In this document: piece after piece, positions 1 to 7,518 of the stretch | How the letters are laid out: each line of letters opens with the position of its first letter | How positions within the stretch are numbered: position 1 is the stretch's first letter | Assembly: GCA_937876865.1 (NCBI GenBank) | Contig: CALEFF010000040.1 | Coordinates: 62,001-126,000, forward strand | Origin: an uncultured Bacteroidales bacterium | GTDB taxonomy: Bacteria > Bacteroidota > Bacteroidia > Bacteroidales > P3 | Direction of reading: 5' to 3' | Length of the DNA: 64,000 nt | The notes under the pieces: generated by a model | Database searches by the model: none | What the model saw: the letters and a program-made list of their open reading frames with translations, nothing else | Told to the model about the DNA's origin: nothing | Program-made: the position numbers and the translations under genes

Positions 1-2
1 GA

Positions 3-911
3 GATTTAACTATAGATGTAGAAAAAATAAGAGAAGCAATAACTCCACGTACAAAAGCAATTATAACAGTTGATATAGCAGGAATGCCTTGTCAATACGA
101 CAAGATAAGACAAATGCTTGATACTCCCCATATAAGAGAAAAATACTCTGCAAGTTCAGATGTACAAAAGAAATTAAACAGAATACTACTCATTTCCGAC
201 TCTGCACACGCCGTAGGAGCAGAATATAGAGGTAAAACAATAACTCAATGGGTAGATGTAAGCGTTCAATCTTTCCATGCAGTAAAAAACATAACCTCAG
301 CAGAAGGAGGAGCGATTTGTCTTAACCTTCCCGAACAATTTGATGAAGAAGAAACAAGAAAATTCTTTAAACTAATGACCCTTAACGGACAAACCAAAGA
401 CGCTTTCACTAAAAATCAAGCAGGAGCATGGCGTTATGACATAGTAGAGTTTGGAATGAAGATAAATCTTCCTGATATAAACGCAGCAGTTGCCCTTGCA
501 CAACTAAGAAAGTATGACTATCTCTTAGCAGAACGTAAAAGAGTTTTTGACCTTTATCACTCCCTGTTAAGCGAATATCATTGGGCAATACTACCTCCAA
601 AATCCAATAGTACTTTCCAATCGGTTTATCACCTCTTCCTACTAAGAATAAACCCTATTACAGAAGAACAAAGAAATCAAATAATAGAAAACCTATCAAA
701 AAAAGAAATTGCGACAAACGTTCATTATATTCCTATGCCTGAACTATCACTTTTCAAACGCATGGGGTATAAATCCGAAGACTATCCACAAGCAATGGAC
801 GCCTATGCAAGAGAAATCACACTACCTCTTTATCCTCAACTAACAGATGAACAAGTAAAACACATAGTTCGCAATTTGGTAGAAGAATATTATAACGTTG
901 TAAACAAATAA
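3..911 (+). CDS. DegT/DnrJ/EryC1/StrS-family sugar aminotransferase, 5' end outside window
   Basis: PLP-dependent aminotransferase that puts an amino group on a nucleotide-linked keto-sugar. The reading frame is open from base 3 without a start, so the gene begins before the window; the ATG at 84 is internal. Visible family features are the region ending DIAGMPCQYD, the Asp of DSAHAVGAEYRG that contacts PLP, and the Schiff-base lysine in SFHAVKNITSAEGG (codon near base 285). About 20 residues are inserted between the substrate region and the DSAHA strand. It lies 9 bases before a small PglC-like sugar transferase, which suggests a pathway making an amino or diamino sugar for glycan or glycoprotein assembly. 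The family is certain; the exact sugar is not known. Confidence 0.93.
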   Translation, partial: DLTIDVEKIREAITPRTKAIITVDIAGMPCQYDKIRQMLDTPHIREKYSASSDVQKKLNRILLISDSAHAVGAEYRGKTITQWVDVSVQSFHAVKNITSAEGGAICLNLPEQFDEEETRKFFKLMTLNGQTKDAFTKNQAGAWRYDIVEFGMKINLPDINAAVALAQLRKYDYLLAERKRVFDLYHSLLSEYHWAILPPKSNSTFQSVYHLFLLRINPITEEQRNQIIENLSKKEIATNVHYIPMPELSLFKRMGYKSEDYPQAMDAYAREITLPLYPQLTDEQVKHIVRNLVEEYYNVVNK

Positions 912-920
912 ATAAAAAGA

Positions 921-1499
921 ATGAAAAGATTATTTGATATAACAGCATCTTTTTTTGGTATTTTAATTCTCTCTCCCCTACTTATCTTTATCGGATTATG
1001 GGTAGGACTTTCAAGCAAAGGAGGAGTATTCTACAAACAGATAAGAGTAGGCAAAAACAACAAAGACTTTAAACTCTATAAGTTTCGTTCAATGAGAGTA
1101 AACTCCGACAAACAAGGATTACTCACCGTTGGAAGTAAAGATTCTCGCATAACAAAGGCAGGGTATTTTATAAGAAAATATAAAATCGATGAACTACCTC
1201 AACTAATCAATGTATTGAAAGGAGATATGAGTTTTGTAGGTCCTCGCCCTGAGGTAAGACGATATGTAGATTTGTATTCTGAGGAGCAAATGAAAGTTTT
1301 AAGCGTAAGACCCGGTATAACAGACCCTGCTTCTATTAAATACAGAAACGAAAACGACCTTTTATCCTCAGAGAGCAACCCCGAGCAATATTACATTCAA
1401 CACATAATGCCCGATAAACTAAAAATCAACATTGATTACATTAACACGAGAACCTTTGTCAAAGACATCAAGATTATTTTTCAAACAATATTTGGATAA
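921..1499 (+). CDS. PglC-like sugar transferase (polyprenol-phosphate phosphoglycosyl transferase)
   Basis: Bacterial sugar transferase (PF02397) that moves a phospho-sugar from a nucleotide sugar to undecaprenyl phosphate, starting a glycan. At 192 residues it is the small monotopic form: one N-terminal hydrophobic stretch (about residues 8-30), then the catalytic domain with QIRVGKNNKDF, KFRSMR, DELPQLINVLKGDMSFVGPRPE and a C-terminal RPGITDPAS. It lacks the long multi-spanning N-terminus of WcaJ types, unlike the second enzyme of this family at 56469. It directly follows the aminotransferase and is probably in the same transcript. The PglC-like size plus an aminotransferase hints at a bacillosamine-like first sugar (inference). 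Confidence 0.93.
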   Translation: MKRLFDITASFFGILILSPLLIFIGLWVGLSSKGGVFYKQIRVGKNNKDFKLYKFRSMRVNSDKQGLLTVGSKDSRITKAGYFIRKYKIDELPQLINVLKGDMSFVGPRPEVRRYVDLYSEEQMKVLSVRPGITDPASIKYRNENDLLSSESNPEQYYIQHIMPDKLKINIDYINTRTFVKDIKIIFQTIFG

Positions 1500-1518
1500 T
1501 ACAAAGTAAGAAAAAAAG

Positions 1519-1546
1519 AAAGGGAGGAAATTTCCTCCCTTTTATT
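1519..1546. terminator. Bidirectional terminator between convergent genes
   Basis: A perfect palindrome (arm AAAGGGAGGAAA at 1519-1530, partner 1531-1542) has A-rich sequence on the left and T-rich sequence on the right. It can end both the sugar-transferase transcript and the pruA transcript. Confidence 0.85.
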
Positions 1547-1548
1547 GT

Positions 1549-3174
1549 TTAATCCATAAATGGATAAGTGAAATCTGTTGGTGGCACAAGGGTTTCTTTT
1601 ATACAACGTGGAGATACCCAACGATAAAGATTAAGTTCAGAACCTGCTTTATCATTTGTTCCCGAGTTTCTTGCTCCTCCAAAAGGTTGATTACCTACTA
1701 CTGCTCCTGTTGGTTTATCATTGATGTAGAAATTACCTGCACTATATCTTAATTTATTCATTGCAGTTGCTATATCGTAGCGTGAATGTGCAAAGATAGA
1801 ACCTGTCAAAGCATAAGGAGAAGTTTTATCGCATAATTCTAAGGTTTCTTCATACTTATCTGCATCATATAAGTAAATTGTGATAACAGGACCAAATAAT
1901 TCGGTTTCCATAGTTGCATAATGAGGGTTAGAAGTAAGAATTATAGTTGGAGAAATAAAGTATCCTACGGTTTTATCGCATTTTCCTCCTAATACCACTT
2001 GAGCATCAGCATCTGTTTTTGCTTTTTCTATGTAAGAAGAAATGTTATCAAAGGATTTTTCATCTATTACCGAGTTCATAAATACTCCCATTTCCATTGA
2101 AGAACCTATTTTAATCTTTTGTGCCATTTCTTTTATGTAAGAGAAGGTTTCGTCCCATATTTCTTTTGGCACGTATGCTCTTGACGCTGCGGAACATTTT
2201 TGTCCTTGATATTCAAAAGCACCTCTTACTATTGCAACTGCTAATTGTTTAGGATTTGCAGAAGAATGAGCAAAGATAAAGTCTTTTCCTCCTGTTTCTC
2301 CTACGATTTTTGGATAGGTTTTATAGTTATTTATATTGTCTCCTATTAGTTTCCAAAAGTTATTGAAAGTACGAGTTGAACCTGTGAAGTGAACACCTGC
2401 TAAATCCTTTGATGAAAAACATACATCTGATATAACACTTCCATCTCCTGGCACAAAATTGATTACTCCATCAGGAACACCTGCTTCTTGTAAGATTTTC
2501 ATTAAGTAATAGTTTGAAAGAAGTGCTGTTGTAGCAGGTTTCCAAACTGTAACATTACCCATAAGAACAGGAGATATATTAAGGTTACAAGCAATAGAAG
2601 TAAAGTTAAAAGGAGATATTGCATAAACAAATCCTTCCAATCCTCTATATTCCAATCTATTTATTGCAGAGTTGTCGCTCAAAGGTTGTTGTGCATAAAT
2701 CTTTGATGCATAATGAACATTAAAACGAAGAAAATCTATTGTCTCACATGCAGAGTCTATTTCTGCTTGGAAAGGATTTTTTCCTTGTCCAAGCATTGTT
2801 GCAGCGTTAATTACATAACGATATTTACCTGCTAAGAGTTCTGCTGCTCTTAACATAATGCTACAACGGTCTATCCAATGAACATTTTCCCATTTTTTTC
2901 TTGCTTCAAGTGCCGCTTCAATTGCTTTTTGCACTGTTTCTTTGTCTGCTTTATGAAATTTTGCAAGAACATGTGAATGTTCTGTTGGCATAACTACCTC
3001 AGATACATTACCTGTCCTTATCTCTTTTCCATTTATTATTATAGGAATTTCTATACATTGATTATACTGTTTTTCCAATTCCTTAGATAGTAATTCCCTT
3101 TCTTTTGAACCTTTTGCGTATGAGAAAACAGGTTCATTTTTTGGTTGATTAAAGAAAAATGTTGCATTGTTCAT
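1549..3174 (-). CDS. pruA: L-glutamate gamma-semialdehyde dehydrogenase (1-pyrroline-5-carboxylate dehydrogenase)
   Basis: Aldehyde dehydrogenase oxidising glutamate semialdehyde/P5C to glutamate with NAD, the second step of proline breakdown. The 541 residues match the stand-alone PruA of Bacteroidota. Catalytic landmarks are the Glu of VGETGGKDF, the nucleophilic Cys in GQKCSAASRAYVP, the NAD-binding region ISPFNFTS and VWKPA, HFTGSTRTF, and the C-terminal GNQPFGGARNSGTNDKAG typical of P5C dehydrogenases. No proline dehydrogenase gene is next to it, so it may mainly handle P5C from ornithine or arginine (inference). It has its own promoter, which overlaps that of the divergent gene at 3277. 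Confidence 0.96.
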   Translation of the reverse strand: MNNATFFFNQPKNEPVFSYAKGSKERELLSKELEKQYNQCIEIPIIINGKEIRTGNVSEVVMPTEHSHVLAKFHKADKETVQKAIEAALEARKKWENVHWIDRCSIMLRAAELLAGKYRYVINAATMLGQGKNPFQAEIDSACETIDFLRFNVHYASKIYAQQPLSDNSAINRLEYRGLEGFVYAISPFNFTSIACNLNISPVLMGNVTVWKPATTALLSNYYLMKILQEAGVPDGVINFVPGDGSVISDVCFSSKDLAGVHFTGSTRTFNNFWKLIGDNINNYKTYPKIVGETGGKDFIFAHSSANPKQLAVAIVRGAFEYQGQKCSAASRAYVPKEIWDETFSYIKEMAQKIKIGSSMEMGVFMNSVIDEKSFDNISSYIEKAKTDADAQVVLGGKCDKTVGYFISPTIILTSNPHYATMETELFGPVITIYLYDADKYEETLELCDKTSPYALTGSIFAHSRYDIATAMNKLRYSAGNFYINDKPTGAVVGNQPFGGARNSGTNDKAGSELNLYRWVSPRCIKETLVPPTDFTYPFMD

Positions 3175-3208
3175 AATCTTAATGGTATTGATTTGTAAAT
3201 AATAGTTG

Positions 3209-3239
3209 CAAATGTATATATTTTTTTCATTGCATCAAA
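3209..3239 (-). promoter_or_regulatory. Bacteroidota promoter of pruA
   Basis: Read on the minus strand: TTTG (3239-3236), 19 bases, then TACATTTG (3216-3209). This is the -33/-7 pattern of the Bacteroidota primary sigma factor, placed 35 bases before the pruA ATG. Confidence 0.75.
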
Positions 3240-3258
3240 AGAAAAAACCGTAAATTTG
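3229..3258 (+). promoter_or_regulatory. Bacteroidota promoter of the operon starting at 3277
   Basis: ATTG (3229-3232), 18 bases, TAAATTTG (3251-3258), with the ATG at 3277. The -33 elements of this promoter and of the pruA promoter sit within about 11 bases on opposite strands, so the two polymerases may exclude each other (inference). Confidence 0.7.
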
Positions 3259-3276
3259 CAGAAATTTTTTTTAGAG

Positions 3277-3849
3277 ATGAAAACAAAATTAAAATTTTCT
3301 ATTACTACAACTGAAACATCTATACAACCCTATGAGGTAAGTGTGTTAGGAATTGTATCGGTTCATACCAATTTTACTTTCGTTGCAAGAGTTAATCGTT
3401 TTTCTAAATACAATTTCTATAAGAGTGAGGATTTTGAGATATGGAAAAAAATCAAAAAAAGTCTCATTGGTTTTACTGCTTATCACTATCATTACAAAGA
3501 AAAACTCAGCGATATTATTATAGTAAATACAAAAAATGAAAATAACGAAACTTTAATTAACGATTGGAAGAATTATAACTATGTTGTAATTGTTTTTGGA
3601 AGAGATAATAAGGAAATAATAAAAGAGGTACACAATAGCATTAAGGAAAATATAACTTACGGAGAGATTTTAAGTTTAGAGGAAGAAACTGTAAGCGAAA
3701 CTGTAAATCAAGTAATGCAAATGGATATGTTTTCACAAGCACAATGCGTTACAACAGTTAAAACAACTAAACAAGGTTTAGGTGCAGAAACCTTAGATAA
3801 CTTTTTAGTTGCAATAGAAGATTACTTAGTAAAGGTAAATAAAAGATGA
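3277..3849 (+). CDS. Small uncharacterised protein, possibly IPExxxVDY family
   Basis: 190 residues, soluble, no signal peptide. I start it at the ATG at 3277: an upstream TTG at 3256 in the same frame lies inside the -7 promoter element. The N-terminal strand-rich part (SVLGIVSVHTNFTFVARVNR), the aromatic patch FTAYHYHY and the strand NYVVIVFGRDN recall the Bacteroidota IPExxxVDY family, but the motif is not exact and I hold this loosely. The C-terminal third is a Gln/Met/Val-rich stretch followed by a helix. First gene of a tight operon: its stop overlaps the next start (ATGA at 3846). Confidence 0.8.
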   Translation: MKTKLKFSITTTETSIQPYEVSVLGIVSVHTNFTFVARVNRFSKYNFYKSEDFEIWKKIKKSLIGFTAYHYHYKEKLSDIIIVNTKNENNETLINDWKNYNYVVIVFGRDNKEIIKEVHNSIKENITYGEILSLEEETVSETVNQVMQMDMFSQAQCVTTVKTTKQGLGAETLDNFLVAIEDYLVKVNKR

Positions 3850-4832
3850 GAAATAACTATTTTTTAAAAAAATTGATTGTTTTAGTTTGTCTTGCTATTT
3901 TTTCACTAAATGTATCAGGGCAAGACAAACTTTTATCAATGAAAATGATATATTCTGTCCCTATAATGAAGGGAGAAATTAAGTCCTCTGCTCAAAAAGA
4001 TTCTATTGAATATAGTTATATTGTTGATAAGAGGTTTTGGTGGCAAACCTTTGACAAAATTATTTCTAAAAGTCAAACTCCTTATGACACGTTAGTCAAT
4101 CGTTTTTCTAAAACATTGAAAGAAAACCTTAAAAAAGAGTTTACCACCCAAGAAGTAAAGAATTTGATTGATAACAACGTAAAAAAGATTGAATTTGAGG
4201 AGAAATGGTTCTACGATACCAAGACTATGCTTATTAAAAGTGAGGTAGTTGCTTTTCAACCTATAATTACAATTGATTCCATAGTACTTGAAGGAGAAGA
4301 ATTAGCAATCAAAGAGATTTTTTCTTATCCTTTGGGGTGGTTTAAACCAAATCAAGTAAGCAAAAAAAGCGATAAAGTAATTATTGCAAGCAATATAGAG
4401 TTTACCATGCCTATATACAATCCAATTGCTTATCAATATTTCTTTAATCATTTGGAAGCAGAATATTCTTTACCATTTTTGGATATGCTTCTTGCCAATG
4501 CACAAAACAATAAAATAAAAACCTACGAAATGCCCTCATCTTCTACTTCTCTTAATGCGATTGAAGTCCTTAAACGCTTAGAACACCAAGAAAGAGAAAC
4601 TATTGTAGAGGAAGATTCCTTGGGAAATATTACAGAAAAAGACACTATAATGAAAATAAAATACACTTCAGAAGAAATTGATTACTTTCGTTTTGGGCAA
4701 AAATGGATATTTGATTTAGAGAGTTTAACTTTCTCAAAACAAATCAACTATTTTGCACCTATTATAAAACTAACCTCTTCTAATGGAGAATTTAGAGGTT
4801 ACTATCCTTTATTTTACATACGAAAAGACTAA
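3846..4832 (+). CDS. GldN-like secreted protein with two GldN-type segments
   Basis: 328 residues with a signal peptide (hydrophobic stretch ending SLNVSG). Two parts resemble the GldN/PorN protein encoded at 39291 in this window. Near residues 118-146 it has EEKWFYDTKTM then FQPIITI, followed by PLGW like PLAW of GldN. Near residues 255-312 it has DSLGNITEKDTIM, RFGQKWIFD and FAPIIKL, matching the GldN stretch DIDGNDIETFDTI, RIKEDWFID and a hydrophobic strand. RFWW in the N-terminal part matches RVWR of GldN. It therefore looks like an internally duplicated GldN relative, probably periplasmic. Overlaps the preceding gene by four bases and is followed 3 bases later by a second relative. Function is inferred only from resemblance. 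Confidence 0.85.
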   Translation: MRNNYFLKKLIVLVCLAIFSLNVSGQDKLLSMKMIYSVPIMKGEIKSSAQKDSIEYSYIVDKRFWWQTFDKIISKSQTPYDTLVNRFSKTLKENLKKEFTTQEVKNLIDNNVKKIEFEEKWFYDTKTMLIKSEVVAFQPIITIDSIVLEGEELAIKEIFSYPLGWFKPNQVSKKSDKVIIASNIEFTMPIYNPIAYQYFFNHLEAEYSLPFLDMLLANAQNNKIKTYEMPSSSTSLNAIEVLKRLEHQERETIVEEDSLGNITEKDTIMKIKYTSEEIDYFRFGQKWIFDLESLTFSKQINYFAPIIKLTSSNGEFRGYYPLFYIRKD

Positions 4833-4835
4833 ATT

Positions 4836-5777
4836 ATGAAAAAGACTATAATAATATTGCTTTTGATAATCAGCATTGGAGCAAAGGCACAAAGTTTTGG
4901 ACAACACTCTATTGAACATCAATTTCAAAAAGTGGGAGTTTTCAATCCTCAATGGGAAATTGAACAAGTTTTAAACCCAAAGAAATATGAACATCTTACA
5001 GGTTATTTTAGAGAAATGTTAGCAGAAACAATTCTATCTGCTGTAAAAGAAAATAGAGTAAAGATATACGATGAAAGAAAACGTGAAATAAACTTAGACA
5101 CCGTTATAAAATCAATCATAGATTTTGAAAAACAACACTTTAACATAACCTTAGGAAAAGATTCTGTGTTTTCATATATAAAGAAATATGTTTGTGCTTA
5201 TCAGTTTGAAGAATTTGTAGATTATAATTATGAAAACATTTCCCTTAGCAAAAAAGTAAAAGCATATTGTCCTTATTTAGTAAGATACAAGAGTTTTTCT
5301 TCGCCTCAAATAGACACTGTTCAATTGCCTTTATTTTGGATTTTCCCTCAGGAAAGCACAGATAAAAAAGAAATTAAGTTATTAGAAATTCCCGACACCT
5401 TACAATGTCTTCAAGAATTAAAATACCCTGTTCAAATGCCTTTCTCTACAAGTTTATTTTCTAAGATAAACAAAGATGAAATCAAGGTTTACAAATCTGA
5501 TGGAGAGGAATTTTCCACTAAAAAAGAAATAGAAAAACTCTTTGTAATGGAAAACTCATACATCTATTTTGATGAACAAACTGAAACAGAAAAAATAATG
5601 AAAGGATTTTCAGATATAATTCCTGAGGACATAATTGCACTAAGAATTGGAGAGAAATGGAGTATCAATCCCATAACATTAGAAATTTTTAAGAAGATAT
5701 ATTTTTACTTGCCTTTATATCAATTTGATGAAAAAACATTTACTCAATTAGGTATAAGGGTTTACAATAAGAATTAA
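4836..5777 (+). CDS. Second GldN-like secreted protein
   Basis: 313 residues with a signal peptide (about residues 1-18, ending IGAKA). The N-terminal half has a helix LAETILSAVKENRVK resembling the GldN helix FTILDEALTEGRIRG, and PLFWIFP resembles PLAWIRY of GldN. The C-terminal part (EDIIALRIGEKWSINP then a FYLPLYQF strand) matches the GldN segment EDVTMLRIKEDWFIDK. It is a diverged sister of the preceding gene, 3 bases away, and both probably act in the periplasm. Whether they join the T9SS ring, replace PorN in special complexes or do something else cannot be told from sequence. Confidence 0.83.
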   Translation: MKKTIIILLLIISIGAKAQSFGQHSIEHQFQKVGVFNPQWEIEQVLNPKKYEHLTGYFREMLAETILSAVKENRVKIYDERKREINLDTVIKSIIDFEKQHFNITLGKDSVFSYIKKYVCAYQFEEFVDYNYENISLSKKVKAYCPYLVRYKSFSSPQIDTVQLPLFWIFPQESTDKKEIKLLEIPDTLQCLQELKYPVQMPFSTSLFSKINKDEIKVYKSDGEEFSTKKEIEKLFVMENSYIYFDEQTETEKIMKGFSDIIPEDIIALRIGEKWSINPITLEIFKKIYFYLPLYQFDEKTFTQLGIRVYNKN

Positions 5778-5781
5778 AACA

Positions 5782-6312
5782 ATGAGAGAAAAACTTTCAA
5801 TGCAACAATTAGGAAGAATATCTGTTGATGAATATAAATCCTCAGAAAAATCTCCTTTAATAATAATTGCAGATAATGTTAGAAGTATGCATAATGTAGG
5901 AAGCATATTTCGCACAAGCGATGCTTTTCTTGTAGAAAAAATTTATTTGTGTGGCATCACTCCTACCCCTCCTCACAGAGAAATTCAAAAGACTGCACTT
6001 GGTGCAACAGAGAGTGTAGATTGGCAATATGCAGAAAACACCTTGGATGTGGTAAATCAACTAAAAAAAGAAGGGTGGACAATTCTTGCCTTAGAGCAAA
6101 CAACAAATAGTGTAATGCTTGATAAACTTAAAATAGAGAAAGGAGAAAAAATTGCAATAGTTTTAGGCAACGAAGTAGAGGGAGTAAATCAAGAAGTGAT
6201 AAATCTTTGCAACAAAGCAGTGGAAATTCCTCAATTTGGCACAAAACACTCCTTTAATGTATCGGTTTCTTGTGGTATTATGCTATGGCAGGTTTATCTT
6301 TGTTTAAAATAA
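5782..6312 (+). CDS. TrmH/SpoU-family RNA 2'-O-methyltransferase
   Basis: SPOUT-class enzyme that methylates a ribose in rRNA or tRNA using SAM. The 176 residues cover the catalytic knot without an N-terminal substrate domain. The three SpoU motifs are present: DNVRSMHNVGSIFRTSDAF (motif 1, with the catalytic Asn/Arg), VLGNEVEGV (motif 2) and IPQFGTKHSFNVSVSCGIML (motif 3). ALGATESVDW is also typical. Last gene of the operon starting at 3277. The modified nucleotide is not known. Its end lies 11 bases from the convergent AraC-type gene. Confidence 0.92.
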   Translation: MREKLSMQQLGRISVDEYKSSEKSPLIIIADNVRSMHNVGSIFRTSDAFLVEKIYLCGITPTPPHREIQKTALGATESVDWQYAENTLDVVNQLKKEGWTILALEQTTNSVMLDKLKIEKGEKIAIVLGNEVEGVNQEVINLCNKAVEIPQFGTKHSFNVSVSCGIMLWQVYLCLK

Positions 6313-6323
6313 AGACAAACAGT

Positions 6324-7181
6324 CTATCTTCTGAATTGACTTGGACTTGCTCCTGCAACTCTTTTAAAGAATTTTGAAAAAGCAGAAAGAGAATTAAAAC
6401 CCATTTTTACAGCAATCGTATCAACAGATAAATCAGTTTTACAAAGCAATCTTTTACTTTCAGTAATAATACGCTCATCTATATGAGACCTTATGGTTCT
6501 TCCTGTCTTTTTTCTTAGAAGAAGATTTAAATGCCCCTTAGAAAGACCCATTTCTTCTGCATAAAAATCAACTGCTTTTTCTTTAAAATAATTCTCTTCC
6601 AACAAAAGTAAGAACTTTTCGCATTTTCCATAATCCTCTACGGAATTAACAGCATATATTTTATAGAAAAAGAAATAATAACGATAGATATTAAAATGAG
6701 TAAACGCCTCTAATCTGTAAGGATTGTCAATTGCATTTAGAATTTCCTTTGCTCCAAACATATAATGTTTTGCATCTCTTATATCTTTATCTAAAACCAA
6801 ATTACTAAAAGGTTGAATCTTCATCTTAGAGTGAAAAGAAACATTCTTAGCGTGAGTTTCTAAAAGTTCTCCTCTTACATTTTTAGAAACAATAAGTATA
6901 TAAATAACGGGATTATCACAAGAAATAAACCTAAATTCGCTATCCGGCTGAAAAACCAATGCAGTTGGAGATGTAAGATGATATTTTTCTGCATTCAACT
7001 CAAAACAAAATTCTCCACTTTCAAAAAATATATCAACAAAATACTCCATTGTATATCTTTTGTAATCATTTTTGAGAATTTCAATATCCTCACAATACAT
7101 TACATCATAACCTATTTTTCTATTCTGTTCTGTTTTGTCGAACATTTCTTTCCAAGAAAATCTTTCAACTGCAATTTTCAT
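6324..7181 (-). CDS. AraC-family transcriptional regulator, module 1
   Basis: 285 residues. The N-terminal half is a sensing domain (about residues 1-175) without a named family. The C-terminal 100 residues form the two-helix-turn-helix AraC domain: FYAEEMGLSKGHLNLLLRKK, then TIAVKMGFNSLSAFSKFFKR and GASPSQFRR. It is a paralogue of the regulator at 26880: both begin with W-K-x-M/V-FDKTE, KIGYD, then IEIL. It diverges from the lipoprotein gene at 7519 and most likely controls it through the GGAAAA boxes between them (inference). Its own -7 element is at 7208-7215. Confidence 0.92.
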   Translation of the reverse strand: MKIAVERFSWKEMFDKTEQNRKIGYDVMYCEDIEILKNDYKRYTMEYFVDIFFESGEFCFELNAEKYHLTSPTALVFQPDSEFRFISCDNPVIYILIVSKNVRGELLETHAKNVSFHSKMKIQPFSNLVLDKDIRDAKHYMFGAKEILNAIDNPYRLEAFTHFNIYRYYFFFYKIYAVNSVEDYGKCEKFLLLLEENYFKEKAVDFYAEEMGLSKGHLNLLLRKKTGRTIRSHIDERIITESKRLLCKTDLSVDTIAVKMGFNSLSAFSKFFKRVAGASPSQFRR

Positions 7182-7207
7182 TTTTTTTCAACAACTAAAT
7201 TCTGCAA

Positions 7208-7215
7208 CAAATTTA
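7208..7215 (-). promoter_or_regulatory. Likely -7 element of the AraC-type gene, module 1
   Basis: TAAATTTG on the minus strand, 27 bases before the ATG. No TTTG stands at the expected 17-21 base distance, so the promoter may be weak or controlled. Confidence 0.5.
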
Positions 7216-7276
7216 CATACTTTATTTTAATAAAAAAAACACAAATATTCAAAATTAGAAAATTCCTGTTCTATAT

Positions 7277-7352
7277 CGGAAAAACATAGTAAAAAAAGGA
7301 AAAAACTCGTTCAAAAACGGAAAAAAAGTTAAAGATTTTTTGTATATTTTTG
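7277..7352 (+). promoter_or_regulatory. Regulated promoter with GGAAAA boxes, module 1
   Basis: The -7 element TATTTTTG is at 7345-7352, but no TTTG stands at -33. Instead GGAAAAA boxes start at 7298 and 7319 (21 bases apart), with a further one at 7278. The promoter of module 2 has GG boxes at exactly the same distances (47 and 26 bases) before its -7 element. This is the layout expected for AraC-type activator half-sites on one face of the helix (inference). The 338 bases between 7181 and 7519 hold this promoter and the structured leader, and no larger gene. Confidence 0.65.
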
Positions 7353-7384
7353 CAAACGAAATTTCAATTAATTTTTTTAGTACT

Positions 7385-7518
7385 AAAAAACAAAAAGAAA
7401 CAACAATGAAAACAACCCCAATTTTGCAAAAATCGCGATTAAACTCCTATCGATTTTGCAGAATTGTAGAACTAAAAGAATAGGAGTGAAATTAATAAGT
7501 AATAAAATTTAAAGAACA
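7385..7518 (+). promoter_or_regulatory. Conserved structured mRNA leader, module 1 copy
   Basis: This 5' leader is closely similar to that of module 2 (26583-26716, minus). A long stem can form between 7420-7435 (AATTTTGCAAAAATCG) and 7451-7465 (CGATTTTGCAGAATT). The loop holds ACTCCTAT (7443-7450), which can pair with ATAGGAGT (7480-7487), giving an H-type pseudoknot or two exclusive folds. The other copy keeps both pairings with compensating changes. Its last 30 bases before the ATG are the same in both copies. Confidence 0.7.
7406..7483 (+). other. Upstream open reading frame in the leader
   Basis: ATG at 7406 opens a 25-codon frame (begins MKTTPILQK) that spans both arms of the leader stem and ends at 7483, 36 bases before the lipoprotein ATG. 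In the module 2 leader the matching ATG opens a frame of only 9 codons (MKTSTISQK). The start is kept but the length is not, so translation may matter while the peptide probably does not (inference). Confidence 0.35.

Noticed and set aside
3256..3276. TTG start extending the gene at 3277
   Set aside because: It lies within the -7 promoter element TAAATTTG; the ATG at 3277 is better placed.
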